Counted from the first letter of the stretch, positions 20,686 through 32,830 are shown. The stretch is 40,834 bases of DNA from Saksenaea vasiformis B4078 (GCA_000697055.1 JNDT01002295.1:1-40834), one strand, 5' to 3'. Made by a program: numbers and translations. The notes: generated by a model from the sequence alone, not told the origin.

Positions 20686-23064
20686 ATGATCTCTGACAAC
20701 GAAATCGACTTCCTTGAAGGATTGGATGAACTCGAAGGAGAACTTGATGGAGAGTACGATGCCAGCAATTTGGACCTTGAGGAGCTCGAGCGAGAGTTCG
20801 GACTTGAGGGTCTTGATGATGCCGGTTCTGTTAAGCAGAAAGAAGGAATTTTGAAAAAGCTGGATTCTACGATCAAAGCTGAATCTAAAAACGTTTCTGA
20901 GAAACCAACCACCACAAAGGTTCGAAGCGCTGAGGGCAAGTCATCTCGTCCTAAAACATATCGTTAGGTGGAGAGTAGCAAATCGGGTGTTTTGAAAGAA
21001 GAACCATCAAAAAGGTTCGCTGCAGCCGACAACGAGTTGAAAAAGTTGAAAGAAGATTTGAAGGCAAAAGAAACGGTCGATAAACCTTCCGAAGTGAAGG
21101 TACAGGGCGTCCGCAGTCAAGCGCCCGAAATCAAGACATCAGCTCCCGAAGTGCAAAGCAAAAAGATATCTCAGAGCAATGACATCACCCAGGATGAAAA
21201 TAACAAGGCGACTGATATCAAGCGTTCTCCACAGAGTGAAAGCAGCAAGACGTCTCAGGCCAGCAAAGCGTCACAGGTAGAAAACAACAAGAGCAGTCCG
21301 GCAAAGATGACACCTCCACAAGACAACAAAAAACCAATCTCCCCTAAGCCGAATCACGAAAAACCTACATACGAATCAGGCTCTCCTCGTGCGTATAAGA
21401 ACAAACCGCAGAGTTTTCCTATGCATCCGAAGATGTCGCCTATGAATCCGGGAATGTACCCTATGAATAGTCCGGTATTTGACATGATGGGGATGAAGTA
21501 CGTTTTTTCTTTTATTTTTACTCTCCATCATGGTAACTCCCTGCATATCCTGACCCTTTTCCCTTTCTTCGCGGTGTGTTATTTCCTTCTCCTTTTCCCT
21601 TCCACCTGGTTTGCCATCAGGCAGTTTGGTCTTGGAATACTTCTTCTTTCTCTTTCATTACTCCTTAAATACGAAAAAGAAAAAAAAGAAACAAAAAAGG
21701 GAAATGGGTGTGGGAAAAAAGAAAGCGAAAAAAATGAGCGAGGGCGGGTGTTTTGGGATGTACCTCACTGCATGAATGCTTATTCATCTGACTTTGATTT
21801 TACAGTACACCTGTGCCACAGATGCCACAATATGGAATGTCGATGATGAACTATCCAGCAGCTCCTGGAACACGGATTCATGTGAATCCGAAGTTTGCAG
21901 GTGCAAGGCCACCCATAGGGAATATGCATCAGATGTATTCGGGTGGTTTCCATGCCATGTCGGCGATGGACGAGCAGCAACTGTTACAACGGCAAAGAGA
22001 GTTGGATGAGCAACGACAACACTTACTTCTCACACAACAGAGACGACGGGAAGCTCGGCGGCAACTTGCAGATTCCAAAGCAGCTCAAGGGGTATGAGGC
22101 TTTTTCGTTGATGACAGCTGTCTAAATCCTCGTTTCTTAGACAACAGCAGCAACCAAGACCGGAGAAGATTCAACGAGAGATACCAGTATGTGGTTGAAA
22201 TTGTTGCGGTTGGCGAATAGATTGCTAATGCAATATGATGTTTAGACACTTCTGGCTTAAAGCGAAAAGCTAGTCCTGATCCACAAAATGAGCTAACATC
22301 AGATAATCATGCATCGAAGCGTCCGTTGACAGACAGGGTACGCGACGCGATATTATCAGCTGAGCAATCTGTCAGACCTTCGATGGGCTTGACTATTAAG
22401 GGTGCCGCCGCTGCTGCAGCGCTCGCAGCCGGTGGTAATTCTCATAATGCAACCCCATCATCACGTCCTATTCAGCAAAGACCACCTCCCAAAGACCAAG
22501 ATTTAGTTTCTATGGCAAGCGCTCAAAACGTTAGACGATTGATGGGCCATCAAGTGACTCGTGGCGGTCGACGTCCGACTCCATACACGACCGAAAGTCC
22601 TCGTAGACAAGATGGATCGCGTAATACAACTTTACAAAACCAGCCTTCACAGCGTCAGGAAACACCTGCAGGCCAGACGGCGCCGCCAAGTAACCCACCA
22701 CAACCCAAACAAGAGTCGGTTCCTATTAGCTGCAAAGGAAAATCGGCTACCTTACTTATCACAAACATCACTGCCGAAATTTCCGATTCGCAGCTGCTCG
22801 ATATGGGTAAAAAGGTGCCTGGTGGCATAAAGGTAACATTGACAGATGTTCCAATCAGTCAAACTTAAAAACAGCTTTTCAGAGCATAACAAGGAAAACC
22901 AACGAAGCAATCACTCGATTTGTCAGTGACGATTCCGCTGTTATATTTAGGCGCATGTTCAACAAGTAAGAGAAGATAGTGTCTGAAAATGATAAAATAT
23001 CTAATATTATATTAGGAAAAACTTGGGTGGAAAATTCATCAATGTAAATTTTGTTAAGGAATAA
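20686..23064 (+). CDS. RNA-binding protein: acidic N-terminus, Gln/Pro-rich middle, C-terminal RRM
   Basis: Exons 20686-20919, 20968-21497, 21806-22091, 22141-22186, 22246-22832, 22883-22965 and 23016-23064 join in phase to 604 aa. N-terminus: ISDNEIDFLEGLDELEGELDG, very acidic. A Lys/Ser-rich disordered stretch, a Met/Pro-rich segment and a charged Gln/Arg helix (LLQRQRELDEQRQHLLL) follow. The end is RRM-like: SATLLITNITAEISDSQLL (strand 1), ITRFVSDDSAVIFRRMFN, and GGKFINVNFVKE (last strand). Likely nuclear, in mRNA metabolism; the specific orthologue was not recognised. An in-frame TAG at 20965-20967 is removed if 20920-20967 is a 48-nt intron, which I assume. The third-exon acceptor follows an unusually long intron of 308 nt. 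The true start could be upstream. Confidence 0.8.
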
Positions 23065-23984
23065 GCTGGTAAAAAGAAGGGATGACACCATTTGGAAATA
23101 AAAACGAACATTTCATTTGTTCTTGTCTGGACATATTGATAAGCACGCATGCTCTGTAGCCAGATCATTCTCCATGGCATAAATGTAGCGCTGTAAAGGC
23201 TGGACAGATTGGTATTAGCATGCTTATGGCATACCCTTCGTTTGCACCTCGCTTCTAGCCACTGTTCTCATCCTCTGTATGATAATTGGGCTTATTATGC
23301 GCACACCAATGGTACATTAATTATCTAATGTGTGCAAGACCGCGAGACCAGGCTAACTAGGAAGATAACGGATATCTAACCGTCTTACCACTTTATCAAT
23401 TGCTTCAAGACAGTCATCATTGGTTTTTGCCCACCAAATTGCCTGAGCGTCTCGTTGACATCGCCGTTGACTCCCAAAAATCGCCGCTGTGGTCTTCGGA
23501 GACTAGATGATGAGCCTTACTGTAAAGATACTTACCAAAACGGCACCGGTTGGAACTTTGCCCATGAGATTCCCGCACCATAGTAGGATGACCTCCGCAG
23601 TGGTTTGCGATATGTTAAAATGAGCTACAGTTAATTGTTTCTTCCTATAATGGAAAACATGTTTCTTTGGATATCTAATGAACGCTGCAGGGTCACTTTC
23701 CTCTGGAACGAAAGGTGTACTGGTATATTGAAACAGTTGATCTTGTGCTACGTGGTAAAGAAACATATATTTTTTCTACCGGATCTATCTTATAGTCCTG
23801 CGATATCTTTAGAGCGTTTGGGGCCAGCTCTAAATAAAGTTCACGTCGGATATAGCCATTTCTGCGTGCTGTACTCTTGAATCTTGCGTGGGAACCAGAT
23901 CAACTCCACTATATTATGTTGGTGTATTATTGGTTCGCTGTTATGATTTACTGGTTCCAGTTTCTGATTGCAACATCTGTTTCT
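23065..23984. other. Gene-poor interval
   Basis: Short ORFs only (up to 87 aa), without motifs or exon-like continuation. I see no recognised element. Confidence 0.4.
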
Positions 23985-24525
23985 GATAATAAGGTACGAT
24001 GGGTATCTGAAGGGCTGCATAAATATTTTGTCTGCCATTAACTTGCAAGACCTCTGTCCTAAACTGTCTTGCTCTGGTGCTGCTTTCAGCTCATCGTTAA
24101 GGTGAACAGACGTTGTCGCACAACCAGTATCATTCATTTTCTGTAATAGAAGCCAGACGTCGTATCACTTCAAGACCTTTGCAGTGCGTCACATTCCACC
24201 ATCGTGTCTCCTCTCGCTGGCCTCCGCCGGACATGTTACGGGCTCGGCTTCCGCCGGCGGCGGAATCACCCGTTAATGGGTGAGTAAAATGGACGGTTAC
24301 TAACCAGGAATGCATTTTTATGCCACTCGATATGAATCTTGTCTTCATCGAGCGACCAAGTTGATGTAAGTAGAGCATGAACTCGTCGCTAAGTTATGCA
24401 CTAATAACTGCGTATTCAATTTCTTCGCGGTGCAAACTGGGCATTCCATAGATGCAGAATTATTTAGTGTACCGTAGAAGATAATTCAATAAATAGTATG
24501 AACAGTTCACAAACGTAAATAGCAT
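23985..24525 (+). repeat. Dispersed repeat family R, copy 2
   Basis: Matches 5620-6110 in direct orientation through ordered short blocks, ending with the shared CGACCAAGTTGATGTAAGTAG-type block and TTCAATAAA. It holds a GC-rich insert around 24210-24260 (CTTCCGCCGGCGGCGGAA, palindromic) that copy 1 lacks. Confidence 0.55.
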
Positions 24526-25011
24526 ATAAAGTTTGACGTTATACTTTCTTCGTGGGAATTTCACCATCAGAAGACATTTTGTTTGTATATCTTTTGACAC
24601 GGTGCATCAGGAACAATGCGGGAAACTTCTGCACAGTTATCGTTAAATAATAGCGTTAGTATAGTTGTTAGTAAGTGTTAAACAAAATAAAGAGAAGTGA
24701 CAACGAATGGAAGAAAAATAAATTTGTTAGACATGTCACTACTTTGATCTGCTCATATTTTACCAATGCTTGCTGTCATATAAATTGTGCACACAAATCT
24801 CATGTTGGCACTGTAGTCGGAGCGTCATCAAGATGTATCTGCCTTACCACACAAGTTACACATTTTAGTTTTCTACGTGAAAGCCATCGCTTCATTGCTT
24901 ATGAACAATTTTTACGCTGCTCTAAATAAATTATGCGCCCACGAAGAGGCAATCCTGCGCTAAGGAAAGAATTGAATATGCAGTCATTGGTATAGGAACT
25001 AGCGCCAACAT
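24526..25011. other. AT-rich spacer between repeat copies
   Basis: No supported gene; the 84-aa ORF here lacks any recognisable feature. Confidence 0.4.
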
Positions 25012-25250
25012 TTACTTGCGCGGTGGTGGACAAGTGAATTCACCACATCCAGGGTGGTTCGGGACAGAGGTCATGCAGGCTAAGCTATACGTAAATAATA
25101 TGAGTGATAACGTATATGTGATGAAGGCTTGACATCCTTGCCGGGGTGTAAGATGAACAGAGCCAAGAAAAAAAAGTTTCGTACGTGGCTTCCAATGCAG
25201 GTTATTCTCAGTGGAACCTCTCCTTAACTTGAAACATTTTCGCTCCACCC
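25012..25250 (-). repeat. Dispersed repeat family R, copy 3 (inverted, partial)
   Basis: The reverse complement carries CCCCGGCAAGGATGTCAA, GCCTGCATGACCTCTGTCCC, GAACC and TGTGGTG in the order seen at 5627-5730. It is truncated on both sides relative to the other two copies. Confidence 0.55.
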
Positions 25251-25461
25251 CATAGGATACTGAGATTACATCACCGAAGCAATGAACTACTCCGGTGCAA
25301 GATTCAGGTTACTCAAGCGCGAACTATTCCTTGGATCGACGCAAAAAGAAGCACTTCTCAGCGCAAAAACGTATCCCCTTTCCAGCGGAAAATTTGTTCA
25401 ACCAACGTACAGTTTTTATTTGATCGTTCAAATCCAGCATTATTAAAGATTCCGCTCTTAA

Positions 25462-27310
25462 TTATTCTGTTTTATCTTGGTTTGCAAATCGTTCTTTAAG
25501 GTTGGCTACTTCTCTGTCAAGGAATCGCTTCTGAGCAGCTGCTCGCTTCTGAATTTCTGACACGCGGATACGGTTGGCTTCCGTCAATTGGTTCAAATCA
25601 ATCCCGCTTCCAACTTCATTCAACAGCTGTAGCACAGCAGAAAGCTGGTTTGGCAACCTATATAGGAAAAAAGGTTACATTTAGTTACTTTGTGGGAACG
25701 AATAAAAAAGAAGTCTATATTTACCAGGTCACGATGGGTGCTCCTCCAGTGGCCACTGGGTGCGCCGTATGTTTAATGATGTACTCCTTCGTGAAGTTCC
25801 AATGACGATGACGGAAAGCACGAATCTGATCAACATTCGATAGATAGAGCGCTATAAAATTTACGAGTCTGTTAATACTAACTGGAGTGGAGGAGGGGAA
25901 AAATGTGTTACCAGCTGAGTTATGATCTTGTAAAGCAAAGTTCTTCAATTGGGCCTTCCGTGCTCGATCTTGGACATGTTCAAGAAATTCCTTGTGGTTC
26001 TCTGGACGGTAAGATCTGAAGTCTTTCAACACTCGGGTTAAGGGATTCTCAGGCATTCGGGACGTGATTTCCAAAAGATTGTCACCCAGAGGCACCATCG
26101 AATCGTTAGCACCGCTTTCACCACGGTGGAAAACGGGCTCATCACTGACACCTTCATAGATCACGCCATCGGGGAACATAGGCTTAGCACGAATTTTTAG
26201 TTTCACCATAGTACAATACGGAGTTTGTTCTTTTTTACCTGGTTCTTGGTGCCCATGATGAAAGTCCTGAACTTGATGTAGTCTTCGGGGAGACTCCGTG
26301 ACCACATCATTTCCATTTCATTATTGACAGTTTCATATGTTTCATTCAGGCCGGACAACATTGTATCAAAAGCCTTTCGATCTCCCCTTTCGACAGCTTC
26401 AAGAGCACCAACTGAGTAGCGAACGAGGCTAGGCGAGTGGGAAACCATTGTCACATGGTTCAACACAAATCCTTTCCTAAAATCCCGATGTTACTGATTA
26501 ATCAAAGCGAATGGAATGAACTTACTCAGACTCGCTACCAGCAAAGCACCGGATAAGGGCCAGGTTATCATACGAAAGATCCCCAAGAGGATTCAATCTT
26601 TTGTAATTGTACAACCTATACAAGAAACATTGAGAAACAAGTCGAAAATGGGAATTATACGGTAACATACGCATAGCTCAGAGCACTAAGAAAAAAACAA
26701 ATCTGTTAGCTCTGCTATCGTTTTTCATAATGTGTTTAGCTTACTATTCCATGAAAGGCTTGCTTTGGATTTTCTTAGCGACCTTGGTGAGAGGAACAGC
26801 GATATTCATTGGTAGAACTTTTCTGCCCAGACCATAATCCTGCTGGTTACGGTAAAGAATATCACAAGGTTCCAGCAAGTAGGCTGACGCAGCGAAGGTA
26901 TAGTCACGGAAAAGTGCTAAAAAGTAGTGATGAATATACCGCCCGACTGCCTTCTATAACAGTATACCTGACAAAAGTCGCTGATCATGGATGGAATCAA
27001 CGTCATAAAGTGGCAGTTCGTCTCTCACAGCGTCCCCAAATTGCCCACTAGCAAGCAGACCAGGCTTGCCGTCCAGCAGTTGGAGTGGCATTCTTTGCAG
27101 TAAGGATTCGAGACGATCGAAAGAGTCAGGAAGCTGAGGCATAGGATCTTGACGCGGGAGGAAACCATTCTTGGTCCCCACCATGAACATAGGAAGCGAA
27201 CTATCCTTGACGTTCTCGGTGAGGACCGAGAAAGTCCGCCGGGAAATAGAACGAGTCAACAATGGCAAACGCTTGATAGTCAGCATCTTGAGTAAAAGTG
27301 TTGTAGACAA
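25462..27310 (-). CDS. Indoleamine 2,3-dioxygenase family protein
   Basis: Haem enzyme opening the indole ring of L-tryptophan to N-formylkynurenine, the entry to de novo NAD synthesis in fungi. Exons 27310-26968, 26916-26745, 26685-26671, 26615-26526, 26476-26239, 26182-25912, 25881-25725 and 25657-25462 join in phase to 493 aa. Family blocks: LDGKPGLLASGQFGDAVRDELP, FRDYTFAASAYLLEPCDILY, KPFMEYALSYALYNYKRLNP, HRGESGANDSMVPLGD and AFRHRHWNFTKEYI, whose second His (about 403) aligns with the proximal haem ligand. The third exon is 15 nt. The 30-nt segment 25882-25911 may be an intron or may be translated (503 aa). The N-terminus (KRLPLLTRSISRRTFS) is basic and Ser/Arg-rich, which would fit mitochondrial targeting; an ATG at 27286 is an alternative start. 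Confidence 0.92.
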
Positions 27311-27917
27311 AAAATGAGAAAAAAGAGCCGTATTTATTAGTTGTTTCTAGTACGGCAGTTCTGCTTTTCTCATTTGCTACTCCCCCCAACATTTTAAAAA
27401 TTTTTCCACGGTAGCATGGTGTCAGACATTTGCTAACACCAGTCTGATCCAGTAGTCCCTACGCTTTCATAAGTTAGGTGTGGTTCCCTATTTGAGATTT
27501 CGTAGCATTTGGATCAATAGGAACAGTATTCTATCGTTTAATTCTACGAAACCCGATACCTCCTTGAACCACTATGCATAGGCACTGTTCCTGGACGCTA
27601 GACAGCCCGTGGGAAACCTAAAATAATTTTCTTTTTTAGGGCGATCACTTCAAACAACTCCACAGCCACGGCGAGATTGCCATTCCTGGTTTCGAAGACC
27701 ATTGTGACATCCAGCTATTCCTCCAATCAAAGCATAAATTTCCTTGGGGGTGCATTTCGAATCATGCGTAACCTAACACAGTCCGCGTGGCTGCAGTAGA
27801 AAAGATTCGTTATCTTTATTTTTCATTTGATCTACCAATCATGCGAAACACATCATCTCAAGCTCAAACCCGATTCGTTCAAAAAATCAGTGGGGGTTGG
27901 TCTTCACACGGTCACGT
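27311..27917. other. Interval between IDO and TBCC
   Basis: Both genes run on the minus strand, so this holds the IDO promoter and the TBCC 3' region. The 63-aa ORF at 27201-27392 overlaps the IDO start out of frame. Nothing else is recognised. Confidence 0.4.
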
Positions 27918-29144
27918 TTACTCTTTTGGAATGATTTCTGACGCCTCTGCCAGCAGTTCCCTGTGATTCCCGTCTCGTTCTAGACGCCCTGTTAAACCAG
28001 TAATACTGTTGTATAACCTGTCACTGTCAGCATCGCTTAATAGGCTCCAGTTGGGTGAAGCCTGCTTTTTTAACCAATTGAAATCTTCCATCTCGTTGTA
28101 CAGATTAGCAACGATCTACAAATCGACAGCTCAGGATTGAGAATGATGTACAAAGCTATCACACAAACCTTTTCCGTTGTTGACGGTAAACAACCAATTC
28201 GGATGTGTGCCGAGTCTTCCATGATAGGACGGCTTGTTACGTGTAAAAGAATTGTGGCATAGTGTGCATCATGCATACGGAACTACGCATAATAGGTCAG
28301 CCTTCTCCTCTTCTGTTTTTCCACCCATAAAGCTTCCCACCTACCTGATGGCAGTCAACACATATGACGGAAGAAGTAAATCCGTATATTAACACCGAGC
28401 CTTCAATTGATCCACATAGAACAACGCATTCTTTCAGATTCCGTACGTGTAGTGCCGAGATATTAATCTTTCCAGAGAGATATACCACACAACGAGTCAA
28501 ATTGGATAATAAGACATCGACCTTCCTTTCCATATCGATTCCTTGTGGCACCAATATCTGGTCCGACATGTCTTTAAATGACACTGTTGCTTCATTGGAC
28601 ACATCTTCTGCAGCATCCACTACGTCATCGTGTTAGATCTTATGATGGTGGTATATCTTTCCCACTGAAGTAATGTTACCGGTTTCAAGTCTAGCTTTGA
28701 GCACAGGGGGAGATGCAGATTCTGTTTTCTTCCTTCGTGACTTGAAAGAAAATTTTGGTTTTGGCGTCAGTTGCACTTTGGCTGTGTTCAGTGCCTCGCT
28801 GAGTTCTTTTAATTGCTACTCCATTAATATTCAGTTCGCTGTTTCTCTTTTGCTATTGAAATATATCCACCATTGATAATTGACGCTCGTCATAGGATGG
28901 TATAAACTCAGTAGCTTTTGTCAGCTGCTTTTCCAAATCATTAATCCGTTGTAATATTTTCGAAAAGTGATTTGCCAAGTCTTCTTTTGAAAGCAATGCT
29001 GAACCTTCAATCTGCTCGTTTATTGCTGAAGATCGCTTCAATGATCATGTCACAACCATATGAATGTATGTTTGTCTTACCATATCGCTCCGCTTTGAAG
29101 TCCTCCCAGAATGTTTGAGCTGCTTCACTTGCTGTAGGCTGCAT
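27918..29144 (-). CDS. TBCC: Tubulin-folding cofactor C
   Basis: TBCC acts at the last step of tubulin heterodimer assembly, stimulating GTP hydrolysis by beta-tubulin in the cofactor C/D/E complex. Exons 29144-29081, 29025-28871, 28815-28680, 28619-28345, 28282-28169 and 28115-27918 (introns 53-62 nt) join in phase to 313 aa. N-terminal helical domain: AAQTFWEDFKAERY and a coiled region ending FIPSYDERQLSM, then TPKPKFSFKSRRKK. C-terminal beta-helix domain: INISALHVRNLKECVVLCGSIEGSVLI, then FRMHDAHYATILLHVTSRPIMED and EDFNWLKKQASPNWSLL. The Arg after CHQF (about 212) matches the catalytic arginine finger position. The gene is complete. The ATG at 29144 gives MQPTASEAAQTFWEDF and an exact phase into exon 2. 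Confidence 0.94.
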
Positions 29145-31029
29145 TGGTCATTCCTTCATCTGAACCATCGTCCACAGACTCAGAAAAGTAATTCACTGAC
29201 AGTCACGTATAACGCTGGCTTTTCGGTGGTATCGCTTTTTTGCTCTTTCCTTTCAAGCAGTTCCTGCTTTACATAGCATAGTGACACTATCTCGCGCAAG
29301 CGCTCTCAGGTACATTAAGCACATGACTGCGTATCGCCCAATCATGTATAAGCTTCTGCTTTCAGACGTCTCTCGAAGTTCTCATGGAAAACTCCGCCCC
29401 GAAATTTCGCATGATTTGGTCGCTTACACTTTTCCCCGAGAGCTCAATATCGTTCTCCGCTCAATTCTGACATTTGTGGGGTACTTGAAGGCAGATATTG
29501 GGCATTACTGCCCAAGTCAGCCCACGTACCGTGAAGTTTTAACGGGAGAACCCTCAGCTAAGAGAATGCTTTATCACCCTATTGAGCATCTGTTATGGTT
29601 TGTTATCGGTAAGCAAGAATATCCTTGATATGAAGAGGCAATTGTGCCGATAGCTCTCGTGAAAATAGGATTCTCCTTTTTCTTTTTACATCCTTTCTTA
29701 TATGCTGTATCAATCTGTGGTGAATTAAGAATTGTTGGGAAGGAATAGTACAACATTTCCGGCTATTCACAGTCTCATTATCATTTCAAGTAAATGGTCG
29801 GGAATTCTGAGACACAATGTTACCAGATACCAAGCAGAGGTGACACTGGTCGCCGGCCATTTATCTGAAAGTGACGGAAAACTGGCTGAGAACGACGTTG
29901 TTGATTTCGAGGAGAACATGCCTTAAAAGGGATCTAAAGGATGTTGGCTAGACGCTTTTGTCATCGAACATGAAGAAGGAGGCATCATGAACAAATTTAG
30001 CAACCCTAGACGTATGAATCGTCTGGTTGGTCATGAGGTGTTTGATCTCAAATAAATAAGCTTCAGGAAGGAGTCCGTTGACCTCAATTTCTGCACATAT
30101 GTAAGCGTGGAACTGATGAACAGAACGACCATAAATATTAGTATTAACCCTGTAATGTGCACATTTTAACAAGGTAGAACCCAGTCAAATAATAGTAATT
30201 TCAGATATTAGTGTGAGAATCACAAAAGTCCGTGACGTTTAGGAAGATTGGATGGAGGTGGGAAACGTATGAACTATCATAGGGGAACGTATTAGCTTTA
30301 TGAAGCTGTGCTGGGAATGATTGATACGTAGTCTGGCGGTCATAATGAAGCATTCATTACAAAGAGAGAACGAAGATCCGAGATAATCACGCTATGCTAA
30401 CACCTACTTATGCCTATAGTGAGATACTATAGTTAATTCGGGATCTTTATCTGAAATATTGCTTTGATCTAATTTTTGAGTTTAGACTGTATGCACAATC
30501 ATGGAAAAGGTAGCATCGTTACAGATGCATACGGAGGTCTGAGCTGCAGTCGGTGTCTACACCTATTTGATGCAAGCGCTGACTGACTTCAACCCTAAGC
30601 GCCAAGAAACCTTCTCTGTGAAATAGGTATAAACAGAAGATAAATCAAAAATTTCTTCGCTACAAGAAACCTGTATCCCTGCCTGGAAATCAACAAGGTT
30701 GTGAGGTAGTTTCGGTGGGTATTCGGGCGTGCAAAATATGGCTCCTAAGAGATCGATACAAAAAATAGGTAAATGATACTTGAGTAAAAGCACTGCAGGC
30801 AGAAAACTCGAGGGACAGCTCGATTAGGCATTTCTACAAACGGCTTATGATGTATCCAAATGGACTTGATTTTGTTCCTGCATTGAGGAAAGGAATAGCA
30901 ACTATGTGACTGGTAGGTTAATGAGAAAGGATTTGCCTTCGGACAGCCAAAGCCGTCCATCATCAGCCTTCTTTTGACCGCTTGACTACGGTGACCTATG
31001 GTGCACTGTTTTGAAGTCAGCTAATACTT
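29145..31029. other. Gene-poor interval
   Basis: The largest frame is a 115-aa plus-strand ORF (29281-29628), with no start context, motif or linked exon that I can support. Other ORFs are below 80 aa. The first part must include the TBCC promoter. Confidence 0.4.
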
Positions 31030-31290
31030 CAAAAAGCTTGAAAAACCTACCCTCAACCGGTGACGCATGGTATTAAAAATGGTATCCAGTATAGAATTGA
31101 CTGGGATGACTTTTCCGATATATGAATGACTCGTGAAGTATGAATGATTAATAACGAACCTAATAAAATGATTAGAAAATTAGTGAGAATATAGGGATTC
31201 GCTTACCTTATCAAACCGTGTTATCTACGATGATACGTGCACTTTCGTGCACACGGACTACAGGAAGGCAGGCAACAAGCCAATGTGTGA
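31030..31290 (-). repeat. Dispersed repeat, copy 2 (partner of 3225-3490)
   Basis: Direct copy of the 3.2-kb repeat with the same order of blocks around ATCCAGTATAGAATTGACTG. It has an extra TATTAAAAATGG segment and other indels. Confidence 0.6.
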
Positions 31291-31409
31291 CCTTTTCAGA
31301 ATCCAAGCCGATTTCAGCCAAATAAAAATCGGTAGCGATTTTGTCAACTGGGTGTAGCTTTCTGAAGCCTTTCATTGCCATCCTGCAGTCCGGATCCATA
31401 CCTAAAACA
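31211..31409 (-). pseudogene. Exon-like fragment of an unrecognised gene overlapping the dispersed repeat
   Basis: Reading minus, a T-rich tract ending TTTTGTTTTAG (an acceptor-like site) precedes a frame starting MDPDCRMAMKGFRKLHPVDK and continuing with balanced composition to a TGA at about 31211, followed by GTAAGC. It looks like one exon. The 140 residues upstream in the same ORF look like translated non-coding DNA (runs of Phe/Leu/Cys). No family recognised. Confidence 0.3.
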
Positions 31410-32529
31410 AAATACGATGAAATAGCTGGTTGTGCGATCATCAATAAGAAAGTACTTATCAGAAAATGTTGTCTCAGATTTTCTCGCAACGTATGTAGCT
31501 GCAAAGAAAAGAGAATTGAAAAGCATGTCTTGACTCGCCGTTGTATGATCTTTTCATAGCTCTGTTTGTGCACAGCTGCTATATGACTATGAAAGATGTT
31601 ATCAGAGGATCCTGTGTGTGATAGATGCTTATCTTTGTAAAAACTGATATTCACGGCAGTAGTAAGGCATCTACTCTTCGTCGCGCTTGTGCACGTCTTA
31701 ATGATAAACAATACATTACTTGTACGGTTCTTACAAAAATGACACTTACCTCTGGAGAAACATTTGGGGAGAAGAAAGAAGGCAAGAAAGTTTTCCATCA
31801 TTTTGTTTTCCCCCCAAAAAAAGGGAATTGCTACGGACACTCAGTATCCACCTCTTAGGGACACTCATGTAACATAATTCAGAGAACTATTAGATAGATA
31901 GCTTGGAATTCTCTAATGAAATCTGATCGTACGCAAATACCAACAAGTATTTGAGTTTCCGAGCTTCGACTGTTTAGGCTTAGATAGATGAACATTACGA
32001 TACCTAGCTGTAAGCGCTCGATGGGGGCTTAATTTGTGGGTACTCAGCTCATAGGCGCTCATCTTATGGACGCTAGGTGCACAGATACCCACGATTTGGT
32101 TTTATATGAGTACCATCACGCTTGCATTAAAATGTGGTAGAACATTCGTCCAGCAGCCGGCGAAAACACGTTGCATGAGCGTCCCTAAGAGGTAGACGCT
32201 GAGTGTCCGTAGCAATTCCAAAAAAAATAATTGTTGGCACTGGTACCATAGAACAGTAACATAATAGGGTGAGAGTATCTGCAAATGAATCCGATTATCA
32301 CTGATCGACCAAATGGTGTATACATTTAATTCGTCGCGTGTATGCTAGGAGACTTATGTATAAAGCGATAATGCATCCTACAGCTTAGCTATTGGCTGTC
32401 CAAGAATAGCACGTGAATTGGCTGTCCGAATGTCTCACATCGGGGAATGCAAAAACTGTGTCATCGCTGAAAGAGTACATGCATATCTAGAACTCTCCAC
32501 ATAACAGGTGGATACAAATGGATCGTAAG
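31410..32529. other. Gene-poor interval
   Basis: No supported gene. A near-repeat of GGTGCACAGATACCC-like and GCGCTCAT motifs at 32030-32080 suggests local decay of some repeat, but the pattern is too weak to call. Confidence 0.35.
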
Positions 32530-32830
32530 GTGTTGCGGATCACTTCTTTAAGTCCACGCGCCTGAAAAGCAGACACAAGCGCAATATCAGAGCTCATTCG
32601 ATTCAGATCGCAGGCGTCGAGCGCGAGGCATTTCGTGCTGGCCTGGCCGACATATGACCTGTACGCTGTGACAAAGTCTGGCGAGCTGCGGTCACCCAAT
32701 GTCTCCGCTAGGAACGAGGAAAGTGCGGACATCGCCGGAACTTGAAGATGAGACCAGTACAGTCTCTGTAAATTTGCTAACTCGGGGGTTATGGGTAGAA
32801 AGGATCTGTGATATTCGTAAACAGAAGCAA
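32530..32830 (+). pseudogene. Broken gene fragment, copy 1 of a local duplication
   Basis: Aligns with 33305-33605 in direct orientation. Plus-strand frames show YDLYAVTKSG and SARNEESADIAGT, equivalent to GLYAATKSG and CARNEESADVAGT in the other copy, but with several stops. The protein family is not recognised. The 162-aa minus ORF across it is antisense. Confidence 0.5.

Noticed and set aside
20451..20939. 162-aa Ser-rich minus-strand ORF
   Set aside because: Ser/Pro runs are the reverse reading of the Asp/Glu-rich start of the RRM protein.
29281..29628. 115-aa plus ORF as a gene
   Set aside because: No motif, no splice partner, and it begins at a non-ATG codon; cannot be separated from a chance ORF.
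31410..31840. N-terminal 140 residues of a 209-aa minus ORF
   Set aside because: Phe/Cys/Leu-rich, repeat-like composition and a likely splice acceptor just downstream indicate translated intron or intergenic DNA.
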